This document shows, one piece after another, positions 1 through 8,162 of a stretch of DNA of 9,806 nucleotides (the first letter of the stretch is position 1; each line of letters opens with the position of its first letter). The notes beneath the pieces were generated by a model. It saw nothing but the letters and a program-made list of their open reading frames with translations, searched no databases and was not told the DNA's origin. Position numbers and translations under genes: made by a program. Origin of the DNA: an uncultured Eubacterium sp. (GTDB lineage Bacteria > Bacillota > Clostridia > Lachnospirales > Lachnospiraceae); the NCBI GenBank assembly GCA_946412445.1, contig CAMKHH010000020.1:1-9806 (forward strand), read 5' to 3'.

Positions 1-2437
1 CAGTAAACAGACTGTGGATCAAATGGTAGATAAAATTATGAGCCTTCCGGAACGTACGAAAATCCAATTGCTTGCACCTGTGGTCAGGGGCAGGAAGGGA
101 AGACACGAAAAGGTGCTGGAGCAGGCGAAAAGAAGTGGTTATGTACGTGTGCAGGTGGACGGCAGCCTTTACGAACTGACCGAAGATATTACATTAGATA
201 AGAATTTAAAGCATAACATAGAGATTGTGGTGGACCGTCTGATGATAAAGGAGGGAATCCAAAAAAGACTGACAGACTCCATTGAAAGTGTGCTTGAACT
301 GTCAGGCGGCCTTCTGGTAGTGGATACGATGGATGGCAATATTCTGAATTTCAGCCAGAGTTTCTCCTGCCCGGACTGTGGAATCGGTATGGATGAGATT
401 GAACCCAGGAGCTTTTCTTTCAACAATCCATTTGGAGCCTGCCCCAGCTGTTACGGTCTGGGATATAAGATGGAGTTTTCGGAAGAACTGATGATCCCGG
501 ATCCTTCCTTAAGTATCCTGGAAGGAGCAATTGTGGTGCTGGGCTGGCAGTCCTGTACGGATAAGTCCAGTTACACCAGAGCGATTCTGGATGCACTGGC
601 AAGGGAGTACAGTTTTTCACTGGATACCCCATTTCAGGACTATCCAAAGAAAATCCATGATATACTGATTGAGGGGACGGATGGAAAAAAAGTAAAGGTA
701 TACTATAAAGGACAACGGGGCGAAGGCGTCTATGACGTGGCGTTTGAGGGCCTGATTAAGAATGTGGAACGCCGTTACAGGGAGACGGGTTCGGAAAGCA
801 CAAGGCAGGAGTACGAATCCTTTATGAGAATCACACCCTGCCCGGATTGTCATGGGCAAAGGCTGAAAGCCACTTCACTGGCCGTGACCGTGGGGGATAA
901 GAATATCTTTGAACTTACTTCGATGTCCATTGCGAAACTGACAGCATTTATGACGGATTTGAAGCTGACCAGTCAGCAGAATCTGATAGGAAAGCAGATT
1001 TTAAAGGAAATCAGGGCGCGTGTTCAATTTTTGATGGACGTAGGGTTAGATTATCTGACACTTGCCCGTGCTACCGCAACGTTGTCCGGAGGAGAGGCAC
1101 AGCGTATCCGCCTGGCTACCCAGATTGGTTCAGGCCTTGTAGGTGTTGCCTATATTCTGGATGAACCGAGTATAGGTCTCCACCAAAGGGATAACGATAA
1201 GCTTCTGAAAACATTGCTGCATCTTCGGGATCTAGGGAACTCACTGATCGTGGTGGAACACGATGAGGATACTATGCTGGCTGCAGATTGCGTGGTGGAC
1301 ATCGGACCCGGTGCCGGAGAGCATGGCGGGGAACTGGTTGCAATCGGAACGGCAAAGGAACTGATGAAGAATAAAAACTCTGTTACCGGGGCATACCTAA
1401 GCGGACGTATGAGAATTCCGGTTCCGGAGACACGGAAGAAGCCGGCCGGATGGCTGAAAGTGTGTGGGGCACAGGAGAATAATCTGAAAAATATCGATGT
1501 AAAATTTCCTTTGGGTGTTATGACCTGTGTAACTGGTGTTTCGGGTTCGGGAAAAAGTTCGCTGGTCAATGAGATATTATATAAGAGACTGGCCAGAGAA
1601 TTGAACAGAGCCAGAATTATACCTGGAAAGCACAGGAAAATTGAGGGCATTGAGCAGTTGGATAAGGTTATTGATATTGATCAGTCTCCGATAGGAAGAA
1701 CTCCCCGGTCCAATCCGGCCACATATACCGGTGTTTTCGACATGATCAGGGACTTGTTTGCATCTACTGCTGATGCCAAGGCCAGGGGATATAAAAAAGG
1801 ACGTTTCAGCTTTAATGTCAAAGGAGGACGCTGCGAAGCCTGCAGCGGTGATGGAATCATTAAAATTGAGATGCACTTTCTTCCGGATGTGTATGTACCT
1901 TGTGAAGTATGCCAGGGAAAGCGCTATAACAGGGAGACCCTGGAGGTGAAATACAAGGGTAAGAGTATCTATGATGTATTGGACATGACTGTGGAGGAGG
2001 CGATGACGTTCTTTGAACATGTGCCTTCTGTCCGCAGAAAAATAGAGACATTGTACGACGTGGGATTGTCTTATATCAGACTGGGACAGCCATCTACCAC
2101 TCTGTCCGGAGGAGAGGCGCAGCGAATCAAACTCGCTACGGAACTGAGTAAACGCAGTACCGGGAAAACCATTTATATTCTCGATGAGCCGACCACAGGA
2201 CTGCATTTTGCAGATGTGCATAAGCTGATTGAAATTTTAAAAAGGCTTTCAGAAGGCGGAAATACAGTGGTTGTCATAGAGCATAACCTGGACGTGATCA
2301 AAACTGCGGACTATATCATCGATATAGGTCCGGAGGGCGGCGATAAAGGAGGAACGGTGATAGCTTATGGCACACCGGAGCATATTGTGTCGGTTCCTGA
2401 GTCTTATACAGGACAATATGTCAAAAAATATCTCTAA
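1..2437 (+). CDS. uvrA: UvrA, excinuclease ABC subunit A (5' end missing)
   Basis: UvrA is the ATP-driven damage-recognition subunit of nucleotide excision repair; it dimerises, loads UvrB at DNA lesions and acts in the cytoplasm. The reading frame is already open at base 2, so the GTG at 14 is an internal codon, not a start. 811 residues are visible; compared with the usual ~940, roughly 130-140 N-terminal residues with the first Walker A are outside the window. Visible in order: zinc module CPDC (368-379) with CPSC (440-451); another CPDC near 838; ABC signature [12 protein letters not shown] from 1082; Walker [11 protein letters not shown] with Asp at 1160 and Glu at 1163; second Walker [10 protein letters not shown] (1535-1561); C-terminal zinc finger CEAC (1832-1843) and CEVC (1901-1912); second signature from 2102; second Walker [11 protein letters not shown] (Asp at 2183); VVIEHNLD H-loop. 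Everything visible is intact, ending in TAA. The duplicated ABC and zinc-finger plan is specific to UvrA, so the call is firm. Confidence 0.98.
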   Translation, partial: SKQTVDQMVDKIMSLPERTKIQLLAPVVRGRKGRHEKVLEQAKRSGYVRVQVDGSLYELTEDITLDKNLKHNIEIVVDRLMIKEGIQKRLTDSIESVLELSGGLLVVDTMDGNILNFSQSFSCPDCGIGMDEIEPRSFSFNNPFGACPSCYGLGYKMEFSEELMIPDPSLSILEGAIVVLGWQSCTDKSSYTRAILDALAREYSFSLDTPFQDYPKKIHDILIEGTDGKKVKVYYKGQRGEGVYDVAFEGLIKNVERRYRETGSESTRQEYESFMRITPCPDCHGQRLKATSLAVTVGDKNIFELTSMSIAKLTAFMTDLKLTSQQNLIGKQILKEIRARVQFLMDVGLDYLTLARATATLSGGEAQRIRLATQIGSGLVGVAYILDEPSIGLHQRDNDKLLKTLLHLRDLGNSLIVVEHDEDTMLAADCVVDIGPGAGEHGGELVAIGTAKELMKNKNSVTGAYLSGRMRIPVPETRKKPAGWLKVCGAQENNLKNIDVKFPLGVMTCVTGVSGSGKSSLVNEILYKRLARELNRARIIPGKHRKIEGIEQLDKVIDIDQSPIGRTPRSNPATYTGVFDMIRDLFASTADAKARGYKKGRFSFNVKGGRCEACSGDGIIKIEMHFLPDVYVPCEVCQGKRYNRETLEVKYKGKSIYDVLDMTVEEAMTFFEHVPSVRRKIETLYDVGLSYIRLGQPSTTLSGGEAQRIKLATELSKRSTGKTIYILDEPTTGLHFADVHKLIEILKRLSEGGNTVVVIEHNLDVIKTADYIIDIGPEGGDKGGTVIAYGTPEHIVSVPESYTGQYVKKYL

Positions 2438-2444
2438 AAACTGC

Positions 2445-2473
2445 TTTTCATTTCTTCACTCTATGTTTATAAT
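2445..2473 (+). promoter_or_regulatory. Predicted sigma-A promoter for mreB
   Basis: A perfect TATAAT -10 box (2468-2473) lies 17 nt downstream of TTTTCA (2445-2450), which matches TTGACA at four of six positions. Transcription would start near 2480, leaving a leader of about 27 nt that carries the mreB ribosome binding site AAGGGGA (2494-2500), 6 nt before the ATG. It sits in the 69-nt gap after uvrA, where I see no terminator hairpin, so some read-through from uvrA is also possible. Confidence 0.72.
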
Positions 2474-2506
2474 GGGATTGAAAGCCGAATTGAAAGGGGA
2501 CTTATT

Positions 2507-3499
2507 ATGGCTGCGGTAACGGATATTGGAATTGATTTGGGTACGGCCAGTATTCTGGTGTATACGAAAGGTAAAGGAATCGTGCTGAAAGAGCCGTCTG
2601 TGGTTGCTTATGATAAAGACGCCGATAAGGTAAGGGCAATTGGAGAGGAAGCCAGGCAGATGATTGGCCGGACACCGGGTAACATCATGGCAATCCGTCC
2701 GCTTCGTCAGGGAGTCATCTCTGATTACATGATTACGGAGAAGATGCTGCGTTATTTTATTCAGAAATCCATGGGGAGAAAGTCATTCAGGAAACCACGC
2801 ATTTCTATCTGTGTGCCCAGTGGAGTGACCGATGTGGAACGAAGAGCAGTGGAAGAGGCCACATATCAGGCCGGCGCCAGAGATGTGACGATTATAGAAG
2901 AACCTATTGCTGCGGCTATCGGAGCCGGAATTGACATAACAAAGCCATTTGGCAATATGATTGTAGATATCGGAGGGGGCACAACCGATGTGGCGGTAAT
3001 TTCATTGGGAGGAATTGTTGTTGCATCTTCCATCCGGGTAGCCGGTGACAATTTTAACGAGGCAATTATACGATACGTAAGAAAGAATCACAAGTTATTC
3101 ATCGGAGAACAGACGGCAGAGGCGGTAAAGCTGAAGATAGGGACCGCTTATAAACGTCTTGAGGAAAAATCCATGGATATCAAAGGGCGCAACGTTGTAA
3201 CAGGGCTTCCGAAGGCTGTTCATCTGACATCACCCGAGGTCTGCGAGGCATTGAAATATACGGTGAACCAGATTGTGGAAACCGTTCAGAATGTTCTGGA
3301 GAAAACTCCTCCGGAACTGGCGGCTGATGTGGCAGACAGGGGGATTGTACTGACCGGCGGAGGCGCACTTTTAGATGGTATAGAAGAGGTGATTCAGGAA
3401 AGGACAGGTATTAACACGATGACAACCGAGAATCCGGAGCTTGCCGTGGCTGTGGGTACCGGAAAGTACGTTGAGATGATGGATAAATTCAATCATTAA
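2507..3499 (+). CDS. mreB: MreB/Mbl-family actin-like cell-shape protein
   Basis: This is a bacterial actin homologue that polymerises on ATP under the membrane and guides the wall-elongation machinery. The 330 residues show the actin-fold nucleotide motifs in order: phosphate-1 DIGIDLGTAS (residues 6-15), the catalytic-region motif EEPIAAAIGAG (from E131), phosphate-2 DIGGGTTD (154-161), the ERTPPELAADV-type segment here written as EKTPPEL, and adenosine motif TGGGALLDG (283-291). Length is slightly below the common 335-345. The ATG is set by AAGGGGA six bases upstream. It has its own promoter and is followed after 25 nt by recD2, not by mreC and mreD, so it is either the main MreB in an unusual place or a second paralogue of the Mbl/MreBH type. 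The family is certain; which paralogue cannot be told from the window alone. Confidence 0.95.
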   Translation: MAAVTDIGIDLGTASILVYTKGKGIVLKEPSVVAYDKDADKVRAIGEEARQMIGRTPGNIMAIRPLRQGVISDYMITEKMLRYFIQKSMGRKSFRKPRISICVPSGVTDVERRAVEEATYQAGARDVTIIEEPIAAAIGAGIDITKPFGNMIVDIGGGTTDVAVISLGGIVVASSIRVAGDNFNEAIIRYVRKNHKLFIGEQTAEAVKLKIGTAYKRLEEKSMDIKGRNVVTGLPKAVHLTSPEVCEALKYTVNQIVETVQNVLEKTPPELAADVADRGIVLTGGGALLDGIEEVIQERTGINTMTTENPELAVAVGTGKYVEMMDKFNH

Positions 3500-3510
3500 G
3501 AGTACGAGAG

Positions 3511-3528
3511 ATGGCAGAGGGAACATGA
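3511..3528 (+). other. Possible 5-codon leader ORF ending on the recD2 start
   Basis: ATG at 3511 opens a frame reading Met-Ala-Glu-Gly-Thr and stopping at TGA 3526-3528, which overlaps the recD2 ATG (3525-3527) as ATGA. Its coding bases include the recD2 ribosome binding site AGAGGGA. Only a weak GAGAG precedes its own ATG. It could couple translation, but an ATG here may be chance. Confidence 0.2.
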
Positions 3529-5753
3529 AAGATAAAGTAGAGGGATATGTCGAACATATCATTTTCAGAAATGAAGAGAATGGATATACGGTACTTAACT
3601 TAAAGGTGGAAGCCAGTGAGGTGACCTGTGTGGGAACCTTCCAGTACGTCAATGAGGGAGAACTTCTGGAGGTTACGGGAGAGTATACGGCACATGCCGT
3701 ATATGGACAGCAGTTCCGGGTGGATACCTATGAGACTAGGTTACCGAAAGATTCAGAGTCTATGGAACGATATCTGGGTTCGGGAGCCATCAAAGGAGTG
3801 GGTGCTGCTCTGGCAGCCAGAATTGTCCGAAGATTTGGAGAGGATACTCTGCGGATTATAGATGAGGAACCGGAAAGACTGTCCGAAATCAAGGGAATCA
3901 GCGAAAAAAAGGCAAGAGAAATTGCAGTGCAGGTATCAGAAAAGTCTGAGATGCAGGATGCGATTATCTTCATGGGCCAATATGGAGTTTCGCTGGGACT
4001 CGGAATTAAGATATTTCATCAGTACGGAGATAATGTCTACCGTGTACTGAAAGAAAATCCTTATAAAATTGCGGAGGACATACCGGGGGTTGGATTTAAA
4101 ACGGCCGATGAAATTGCATCCAGGGTGGGAATACACATGGACTCGGAGTTTCGCATACGCAGTGGTTTGTATTATGTGCTCTCCCAGGCAAGTGCCCAGG
4201 GGCATATCTACTTGCCGAAACCTGTATTATTTCACAGAGCAGAGGAGATGCTGGGTGTTTATTCAGAATCTATGGACAAGTATCTGATGGATATGGCCAT
4301 AGACCGGAAGGTAATTTTAAAAGAAAAGCAGGATTCGGAAGGAAGGGCTCAGACGATTGTTTATGCAAGCCAGTTCTACTATCTTGAACTCAATACAGCA
4401 CGTATGCTTCATGAGCTGAATATTACATGTGAAGATGATAGGATGCAGGTGGGGCACCGTATTCAAGGTATCGAAAAAAACTCTGAAATCGAATTGGATG
4501 ATATACAGCGGCAGGCCGTGATTGAAGCCGCATGTGATGGGCTGATGATTTTAACAGGCGGACCGGGTACCGGTAAGACAACCACGATCAATGCCATGAT
4601 AAAGTATTTTGCATCGGAGGGGATGGACATCCTTCTGGCGGCTCCGACAGGACGGGCTGCGAAACGTATGACTGAGACGACGGGGTATGTGGCTTCTACA
4701 ATTCACCGCCTGCTGGAGATATCCGGTGTCGTAGATGAGTCTTCTTCGAATGTGAATTTTGAAAGGAACCAGGATAATCCGCTGGAAGCAGATGTGATCA
4801 TCATAGATGAGATGTCTATGGTTGACATTCAGCTGATGCATGCACTTCTGACCGCCATAGTACCCGGAACCCGTTTGATTCTGGTGGGAGATATGAACCA
4901 GCTGCCCAGTGTGGGTCCCGGCAGTGTCCTGCGGGATATGATACAGTCGGGGTGTTTCCGGGTGGTGGAATTAACCAGGATTTTCCGGCAGGCTGCAAAA
5001 AGCGACATCGTAGTGAATGCCCATAAGATACATGCCGGTGAACAGATTCTCCTGGATAATAAAAGCCTGGATTTTTTCTTCCTGAAGCGATATGATTCTA
5101 ATCTGGTTCTTAATGTAATCCTGACACTCATTCTGAAAAAACTTCCGAAATATGTGGAAGCCGGTTCCATGGATATTCAGGTACTGGCACCCATGCGAAA
5201 GGGTGCTCTTGGAGTAGAAAACCTGAATAAGGTTCTGCAGCGGTATCTGAATCCGCCTTCCGGAGAGAAGAAGGAAAAAGAGACAGTGCATGCGGTTTTC
5301 CGGGAAGGCGACAAGGTAATGCAGATTAAGAATAATTACCAGCTGGGATGGGAAGTAAGGGGGCAATATGGAATTGCAGCCGAACAGGGCATGGGAATCT
5401 TTAATGGGGATTTAGGAATCATCAGGGAGATTAACCCGTATGCCGAACTGTTGACCGTAGAGTATGACGAGCACCGCTTTGTGGAGTATACATACAAACA
5501 ATTGGATGAGCTGGAGCTGGCTTACGCTACGACCATCCATAAAGCGCAGGGGAGTGAATACCCTGCCGTGATTATTCCTCTGCTTGGGGGACCAAGGATG
5601 CTTATGACCAGAAATTTGCTTTATACGGCTGTTACCAGAGCACGAAGATGTGTGACACTGGTAGGAAGCGACGTGACTTTTCAGGCTATGATAGACAACC
5701 ATCAGGAGGAAAGCCGGTATACGACGCTGGCTGAGCGTATTGCAGAGATGTAA
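3525..5753 (+). CDS. recD2: RecD2-type ATP-dependent 5'-3' DNA helicase
   Basis: This is a superfamily 1B helicase of the RecD2 (YrrC) group, found in bacteria without the partnership to RecB and RecC and linked to mismatch repair, replication-fork stability and damage tolerance. The 742 residues carry the diagnostic N-terminal extension: an OB-like start (about 1-75), then helix-hairpin-helix motifs at about 84-105 (SGAIKGVGAALA), 119-136 (LSEIKGISEKKA) and 184-202 (EDIPGVGFKTADEIA). The helicase core has Walker A GGPGTGKT (345-352), Walker B IIIDEMS (D428, E429), motif III GDMNQLP (455-461), the TRIFRQA segment, motif V TTIHKAQG (669-676) and motif VI YTAVTRAR with Arg705 and Arg707. Length sits between Deinococcus RecD2 (~715) and Bacillus YrrC (~798). 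The ATG matches the usual family N-terminus; AGAGGG (3516-3521) lies only 3 nt before it, closer than optimal. Probably cotranscribed with mreB upstream and comF downstream. Confidence 0.96.
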   Translation: MKDKVEGYVEHIIFRNEENGYTVLNLKVEASEVTCVGTFQYVNEGELLEVTGEYTAHAVYGQQFRVDTYETRLPKDSESMERYLGSGAIKGVGAALAARIVRRFGEDTLRIIDEEPERLSEIKGISEKKAREIAVQVSEKSEMQDAIIFMGQYGVSLGLGIKIFHQYGDNVYRVLKENPYKIAEDIPGVGFKTADEIASRVGIHMDSEFRIRSGLYYVLSQASAQGHIYLPKPVLFHRAEEMLGVYSESMDKYLMDMAIDRKVILKEKQDSEGRAQTIVYASQFYYLELNTARMLHELNITCEDDRMQVGHRIQGIEKNSEIELDDIQRQAVIEAACDGLMILTGGPGTGKTTTINAMIKYFASEGMDILLAAPTGRAAKRMTETTGYVASTIHRLLEISGVVDESSSNVNFERNQDNPLEADVIIIDEMSMVDIQLMHALLTAIVPGTRLILVGDMNQLPSVGPGSVLRDMIQSGCFRVVELTRIFRQAAKSDIVVNAHKIHAGEQILLDNKSLDFFFLKRYDSNLVLNVILTLILKKLPKYVEAGSMDIQVLAPMRKGALGVENLNKVLQRYLNPPSGEKKEKETVHAVFREGDKVMQIKNNYQLGWEVRGQYGIAAEQGMGIFNGDLGIIREINPYAELLTVEYDEHRFVEYTYKQLDELELAYATTIHKAQGSEYPAVIIPLLGGPRMLMTRNLLYTAVTRARRCVTLVGSDVTFQAMIDNHQEESRYTTLAERIAEM

Positions 5754-5778
5754 CAACGTAACAAGGCTGTATCGGAAG

Positions 5779-5803
5779 AGAGTCATCGGGGAGAGAGGAC
5801 TCT
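5779..5803 (+). promoter_or_regulatory. Small hairpin around the comF ribosome binding site
   Basis: AGAGTC (5779-5784) and GACTCT (5798-5803) are exact reverse complements, forming a 6-bp stem with a 13-nt loop. The purine-rich Shine-Dalgarno region (GGGGAGAGAGG, 5788-5798) lies in the loop and touches the 3' arm, which ends 2 nt before the comF ATG. The stem is short and may be chance; it could modestly limit ribosome access. Confidence 0.25.
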
Positions 5804-5805
5804 GA

Positions 5806-6504
5806 ATGAAATTTTTAGATATCTTATATCCTAAGCGCTGTGCCTTATGCGATTGCGTAGTTTCAGGCCGGGAGCACCCGGTCTGTTTGCAGTGCCGGGA
5901 TGAAGTAAAACCAATTACAGGACCCAGATGTTTACGATGCAGTAAGCCTATAGACAGTGATGAGAAAGAATTTTGTCTGGACTGTGAAAGACATGAGTTC
6001 AGTTTCGACTGTGGGTTTGCTGTTTTCTTGTATTGCGGCAAAATAAAGGCATCCATAGCAAGATATAAATACGGTGGCAGGCAGGAATATGGCAGATTTT
6101 ACGGAGAGATGCTGAACCTGTTTGCATCATCATATGTAACATCCTGGAAGCCGGAGGCGCTGATTCCTGTTCCGGTACACGCAGGAAAGCTAAGCAAAAG
6201 GGGATATAATCAAGCGAAAGTGCTGGCAGATGTATTAGGAAAGATCTGGGATATTCCGGTGGATTCCCGTTCTATGAAAAGAAGAAAGAAAACCCGTGCA
6301 CAAAAGAATCTGGATCCGGCGGAGCGGAGACGAAATTTAAGAGAGGCATTTACCTTAGTACAGGAAGTAAGGTACAAAACCGCAGTGCTCGTGGACGATA
6401 TTTATACTACAGGAAGCACGGTAGATACACTGGCCCGGCTTCTCAAAGAGCATGGAGTGGAGAGGGTTTATTTCCTGACTGTATGTATCGGACGGGGACT
6501 GTAG
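5806..6504 (+). CDS. comF: ComF family protein (double zinc ribbon plus phosphoribosyltransferase fold)
   Basis: ComF (ComFC) proteins act in the cytoplasm during DNA uptake in naturally competent bacteria, beside the ComFA helicase; the reaction of the phosphoribosyltransferase fold, if any, is not settled. The 232 residues match the ~230 of Bacillus ComFC. Four CxxC pairs form the N-terminal zinc ribbons: Cys12/15, 27/30, 42/45 and 57/60. A VPVHAGKLSKRGYNQA segment follows, where family members typically read VP(V/L)HxxRxxxRGFNQA. The PRPP-binding loop is VLVDDIYTTGST (194-205), intact with both acidic residues. The start is supported by GAGAGAGG about 7 nt upstream of the ATG. It lies 52 nt behind recD2, so it probably ends that transcript; no comFA is seen here. 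Because such genes occur widely in bacteria not known to be competent, a role in recombination or repair alongside recD2 is equally possible. Confidence 0.93.
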   Translation: MKFLDILYPKRCALCDCVVSGREHPVCLQCRDEVKPITGPRCLRCSKPIDSDEKEFCLDCERHEFSFDCGFAVFLYCGKIKASIARYKYGGRQEYGRFYGEMLNLFASSYVTSWKPEALIPVPVHAGKLSKRGYNQAKVLADVLGKIWDIPVDSRSMKRRKKTRAQKNLDPAERRRNLREAFTLVQEVRYKTAVLVDDIYTTGSTVDTLARLLKEHGVERVYFLTVCIGRGL

Positions 6505-6525
6505 CTGAATAGCAGCAAGAAATTC

Positions 6526-6554
6526 TTTTCATAACTGGGGAAGTATGGTACAAT
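6526..6554 (+). promoter_or_regulatory. Predicted sigma-A promoter for the membrane-protein/cdaA operon
   Basis: TTTTCA (6526-6531), a 17-nt spacer, then TACAAT (6549-6554), which is preceded by TGG and so has an extended -10 element. The -35 hexamer and spacer length are the same as at the mreB promoter. Predicted start of transcription is near 6561, giving a leader of about 32 nt. This start lies downstream of the ATG at 6545, which rules that codon out as an initiator on this transcript. Confidence 0.75.
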
Positions 6555-6580
6555 ATCTTATGGACTGTAGAGATTCGGAT

Positions 6581-6587
6581 AAAGGAG
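6581..6587 (+). promoter_or_regulatory. Ribosome binding site deciding the start at 6593
   Basis: AAAGGAG lies 5 nt before the ATG at 6593. The earlier in-frame ATG at 6545 has only AACTGGGGAAGT upstream and falls inside the predicted promoter, so the later codon is preferred. Confidence 0.8.
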
Positions 6588-6592
6588 AGTCT

Positions 6593-7021
6593 ATGCTGAA
6601 CACAGAGAGAGTAGCGCTGATGACCAGATTGGCCCGCTATGAAAAGAAGGAAGAAAAGAGATATCTGAAAATCGGCAAATACTACCGCAGTGATTATATC
6701 GGTATGTCTTTGCTGAAGAATTTCTTTGCTTCTACGATTGCTTATATCCTTATACTGGGGTTAGCTGTGGTATATAATATGGAAACCGTGATGCATAAGA
6801 TGAGCGGTTTGAAATTAGAATCATTTATTTTTGAAGCAGTTGTGGGGTATATATTAATGCTGGCCATCTATTCCGGCATCACCTACACAGTTGCTTCTAT
6901 TCGTTATGCAAAAGCAATAAAAAGTTTGGAAGACTATGACAGGTCCCTTAAAAAACTGGAAAAAGATTATACGATGGAAACACAGGGAGCCCTGCGTAAG
7001 AAACCGGGAGGGCATTTTTGA
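6593..7021 (+). CDS. Unassigned small membrane protein (two predicted TM helices)
   Basis: I do not recognise this 142-residue protein. It begins with a charged stretch rich in Lys, Arg and Glu (about 5-33, including YEKKEEKRYLKIGKYYR), followed by two hydrophobic segments at about 44-63 and 78-102. After these comes a charged, probably helical or coiled-coil C-terminus (103-127, including SLEDYDRSLKKLEKDY). Both ends are therefore likely cytoplasmic, with a short external loop around 64-77. There is no signal peptide, enzyme motif or cysteine pair. A longer reading from ATG 6545 adds 16 residues but that codon lies in the promoter. Its TGA overlaps the next gene's ATG (7019-7023, TGATG), so the two are probably translated in step and may form a complex. 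It is the first gene of the unit that continues into cdaA and cdaR. Confidence 0.82.
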   Translation: MLNTERVALMTRLARYEKKEEKRYLKIGKYYRSDYIGMSLLKNFFASTIAYILILGLAVVYNMETVMHKMSGLKLESFIFEAVVGYILMLAIYSGITYTVASIRYAKAIKSLEDYDRSLKKLEKDYTMETQGALRKKPGGHF

Positions 7022-8127
7022 TGACAGAATTACTTGAACTAAAGGAGAAGTTGCAGATTTTATATGGAAGATATAGCTTTTATGCTAATGCTATATTAAA
7101 ATTTCTACTGGCGGTTTTTGTTTTTACAAGTATAAACAGAAATCTCGATTATTTAAAAGTACTTAATAATTTTTTTGTAATTCTGATTCTGGCCCTGCTT
7201 TGCTCGATACTCCCAATGTATATGATCGTGATATTCGGTGGAATAATAATTACACTGCATACTTTTGCGCTGGGCATTGAAGTGGGTGGAGTTACGTTAT
7301 TACTGTTTGCGCTTATGTATCTGCTCTATTTCAGATTTTCCTCCAAAGATGCGCTGGCCATAGTCATGACACCGGCCGCCTTTTCTTTGGGTATGCCGTG
7401 TATGATACCGCTTGGATGTGGTCTTTTAAGAGGACCGGGATCGGCGATATCTGTATGTATAGGCACGATAACATATTATTACATACGGATGGTCAGGGAG
7501 ATTGCGGAACCATTAAAAAAGCTGGAGGAGCAGGATATACCTGGCAATATTCAGGCATTGATCGGCGGCGTCTTTCATAATAAAGCAATGTATGTATTTA
7601 TAATTGCCGGTACTGCAGTTGTTGTTATTGTATATGCCATACGTAGAACGAGCGTGGATTTTGCGTGGTACCTGGCAATCGGGACAGGATGCTTATGCTA
7701 TATCATTATAGCCATGTGTGCGGCGATACTGCTGAAGGCAGAGGTTTCCATACCGGTGGTTTTTATAGGAACAATCGGCGCTGGCTTATGTGCCCTGATT
7801 TTAGAATTCTTCGCTTATCATGCGGATTATCGAAGAAGCGAATTTCTGGAATATCAGGATGATACTTACTATTACTATGTAAAGGCTGTACCTAAGAAAT
7901 CTGTGATGAAAAGAAGAAGCAGTTTGAAGAACAGCAATCTTTCAATCCCGGACATGCCGGGAAAGGATCTGGACAGTCAATCTGAAGATTTTGAACGTTT
8001 TGATGAGCAGGAGCTTTCAGAAAAATCTGCGTATCCGGAAGAAACGGATGCACAGCCTGGATTTTCCGATATTGATTTTGAGGAAAAACTGGAGAAAATT
8101 TTAGAGGATATTGAAAAGGCTCCATAA
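7021..8127 (+). CDS. Unassigned polytopic membrane protein with acidic cytoplasmic tail
   Basis: I do not recognise the family of this 368-residue protein. About eight or nine hydrophobic segments are visible, at roughly 24-38, 51-67, 68-87, 90-104, 111-135, 139-157, 189-207, 214-238 and 243-266. A charged loop at 158-187 (VREIAEPLKKLEEQD) follows the sixth. Glycine- and proline-rich stretches inside the membrane part (LGMPCMIPLGCGLLRGPG) suggest a transporter- or channel-like fold, but no known transporter motif is seen. After the last helix come YQDDTYYYYVKAVPKK, a basic patch (KKSVMKRRSSLK, 292-303) and a strongly acidic tail (301-368: 21 Asp/Glu, 7 Lys/Arg). GGGAGGG (7006-7012) lies 8 nt before ATG 7021; a TTG one codon earlier (7018) is the alternative. 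The start overlaps the previous stop, and cdaA follows after 51 nt without a terminator. Confidence 0.85.
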   Translation: MTELLELKEKLQILYGRYSFYANAILKFLLAVFVFTSINRNLDYLKVLNNFFVILILALLCSILPMYMIVIFGGIIITLHTFALGIEVGGVTLLLFALMYLLYFRFSSKDALAIVMTPAAFSLGMPCMIPLGCGLLRGPGSAISVCIGTITYYYIRMVREIAEPLKKLEEQDIPGNIQALIGGVFHNKAMYVFIIAGTAVVVIVYAIRRTSVDFAWYLAIGTGCLCYIIIAMCAAILLKAEVSIPVVFIGTIGAGLCALILEFFAYHADYRRSEFLEYQDDTYYYYVKAVPKKSVMKRRSSLKNSNLSIPDMPGKDLDSQSEDFERFDEQELSEKSAYPEETDAQPGFSDIDFEEKLEKILEDIEKAP

Positions 8128-8162
8128 TTAAACCTGTGCAGCTTATCGGAAGGGAAAAAGTG

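Noticed and set aside
14..16. GTG at 14 as the start of uvrA
   Set aside because: The frame is open back to base 2 with UvrA-like residues, no ribosome binding site precedes it, and the essential first Walker A would be missing.
1083..2118. 16-nt direct repeat TGTCCGGAGGAGAGGC (1083-1098 and 2103-2118)
   Set aside because: It encodes the same LSGGEAQR signature in the two ABC halves of UvrA, so gene-internal duplication explains it.
1577..2221. 214-codon open frame on the minus strand inside uvrA
   Set aside because: It lies wholly opposite a certain gene, has no recognisable motifs and no convincing ribosome binding site; a by-product of uvrA codon use.
2436..2448. AAAA-CTGC-TTTT as a uvrA terminator
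   Set aside because: A 4-bp A/T-only stem with no GC core is too weak for an intrinsic terminator.
5412..6056. 214-codon open frame on the minus strand across the recD2-comF junction
   Set aside because: Opposite two firm genes and without recognisable domains; composition looks like an antisense reading.
6517..6527. Palindrome AAGAAATTCTT after comF as terminator or operator
   Set aside because: It is A/T-rich with practically no loop and no strong T-tract, and it overlaps the -35 region; too short to support a claim.
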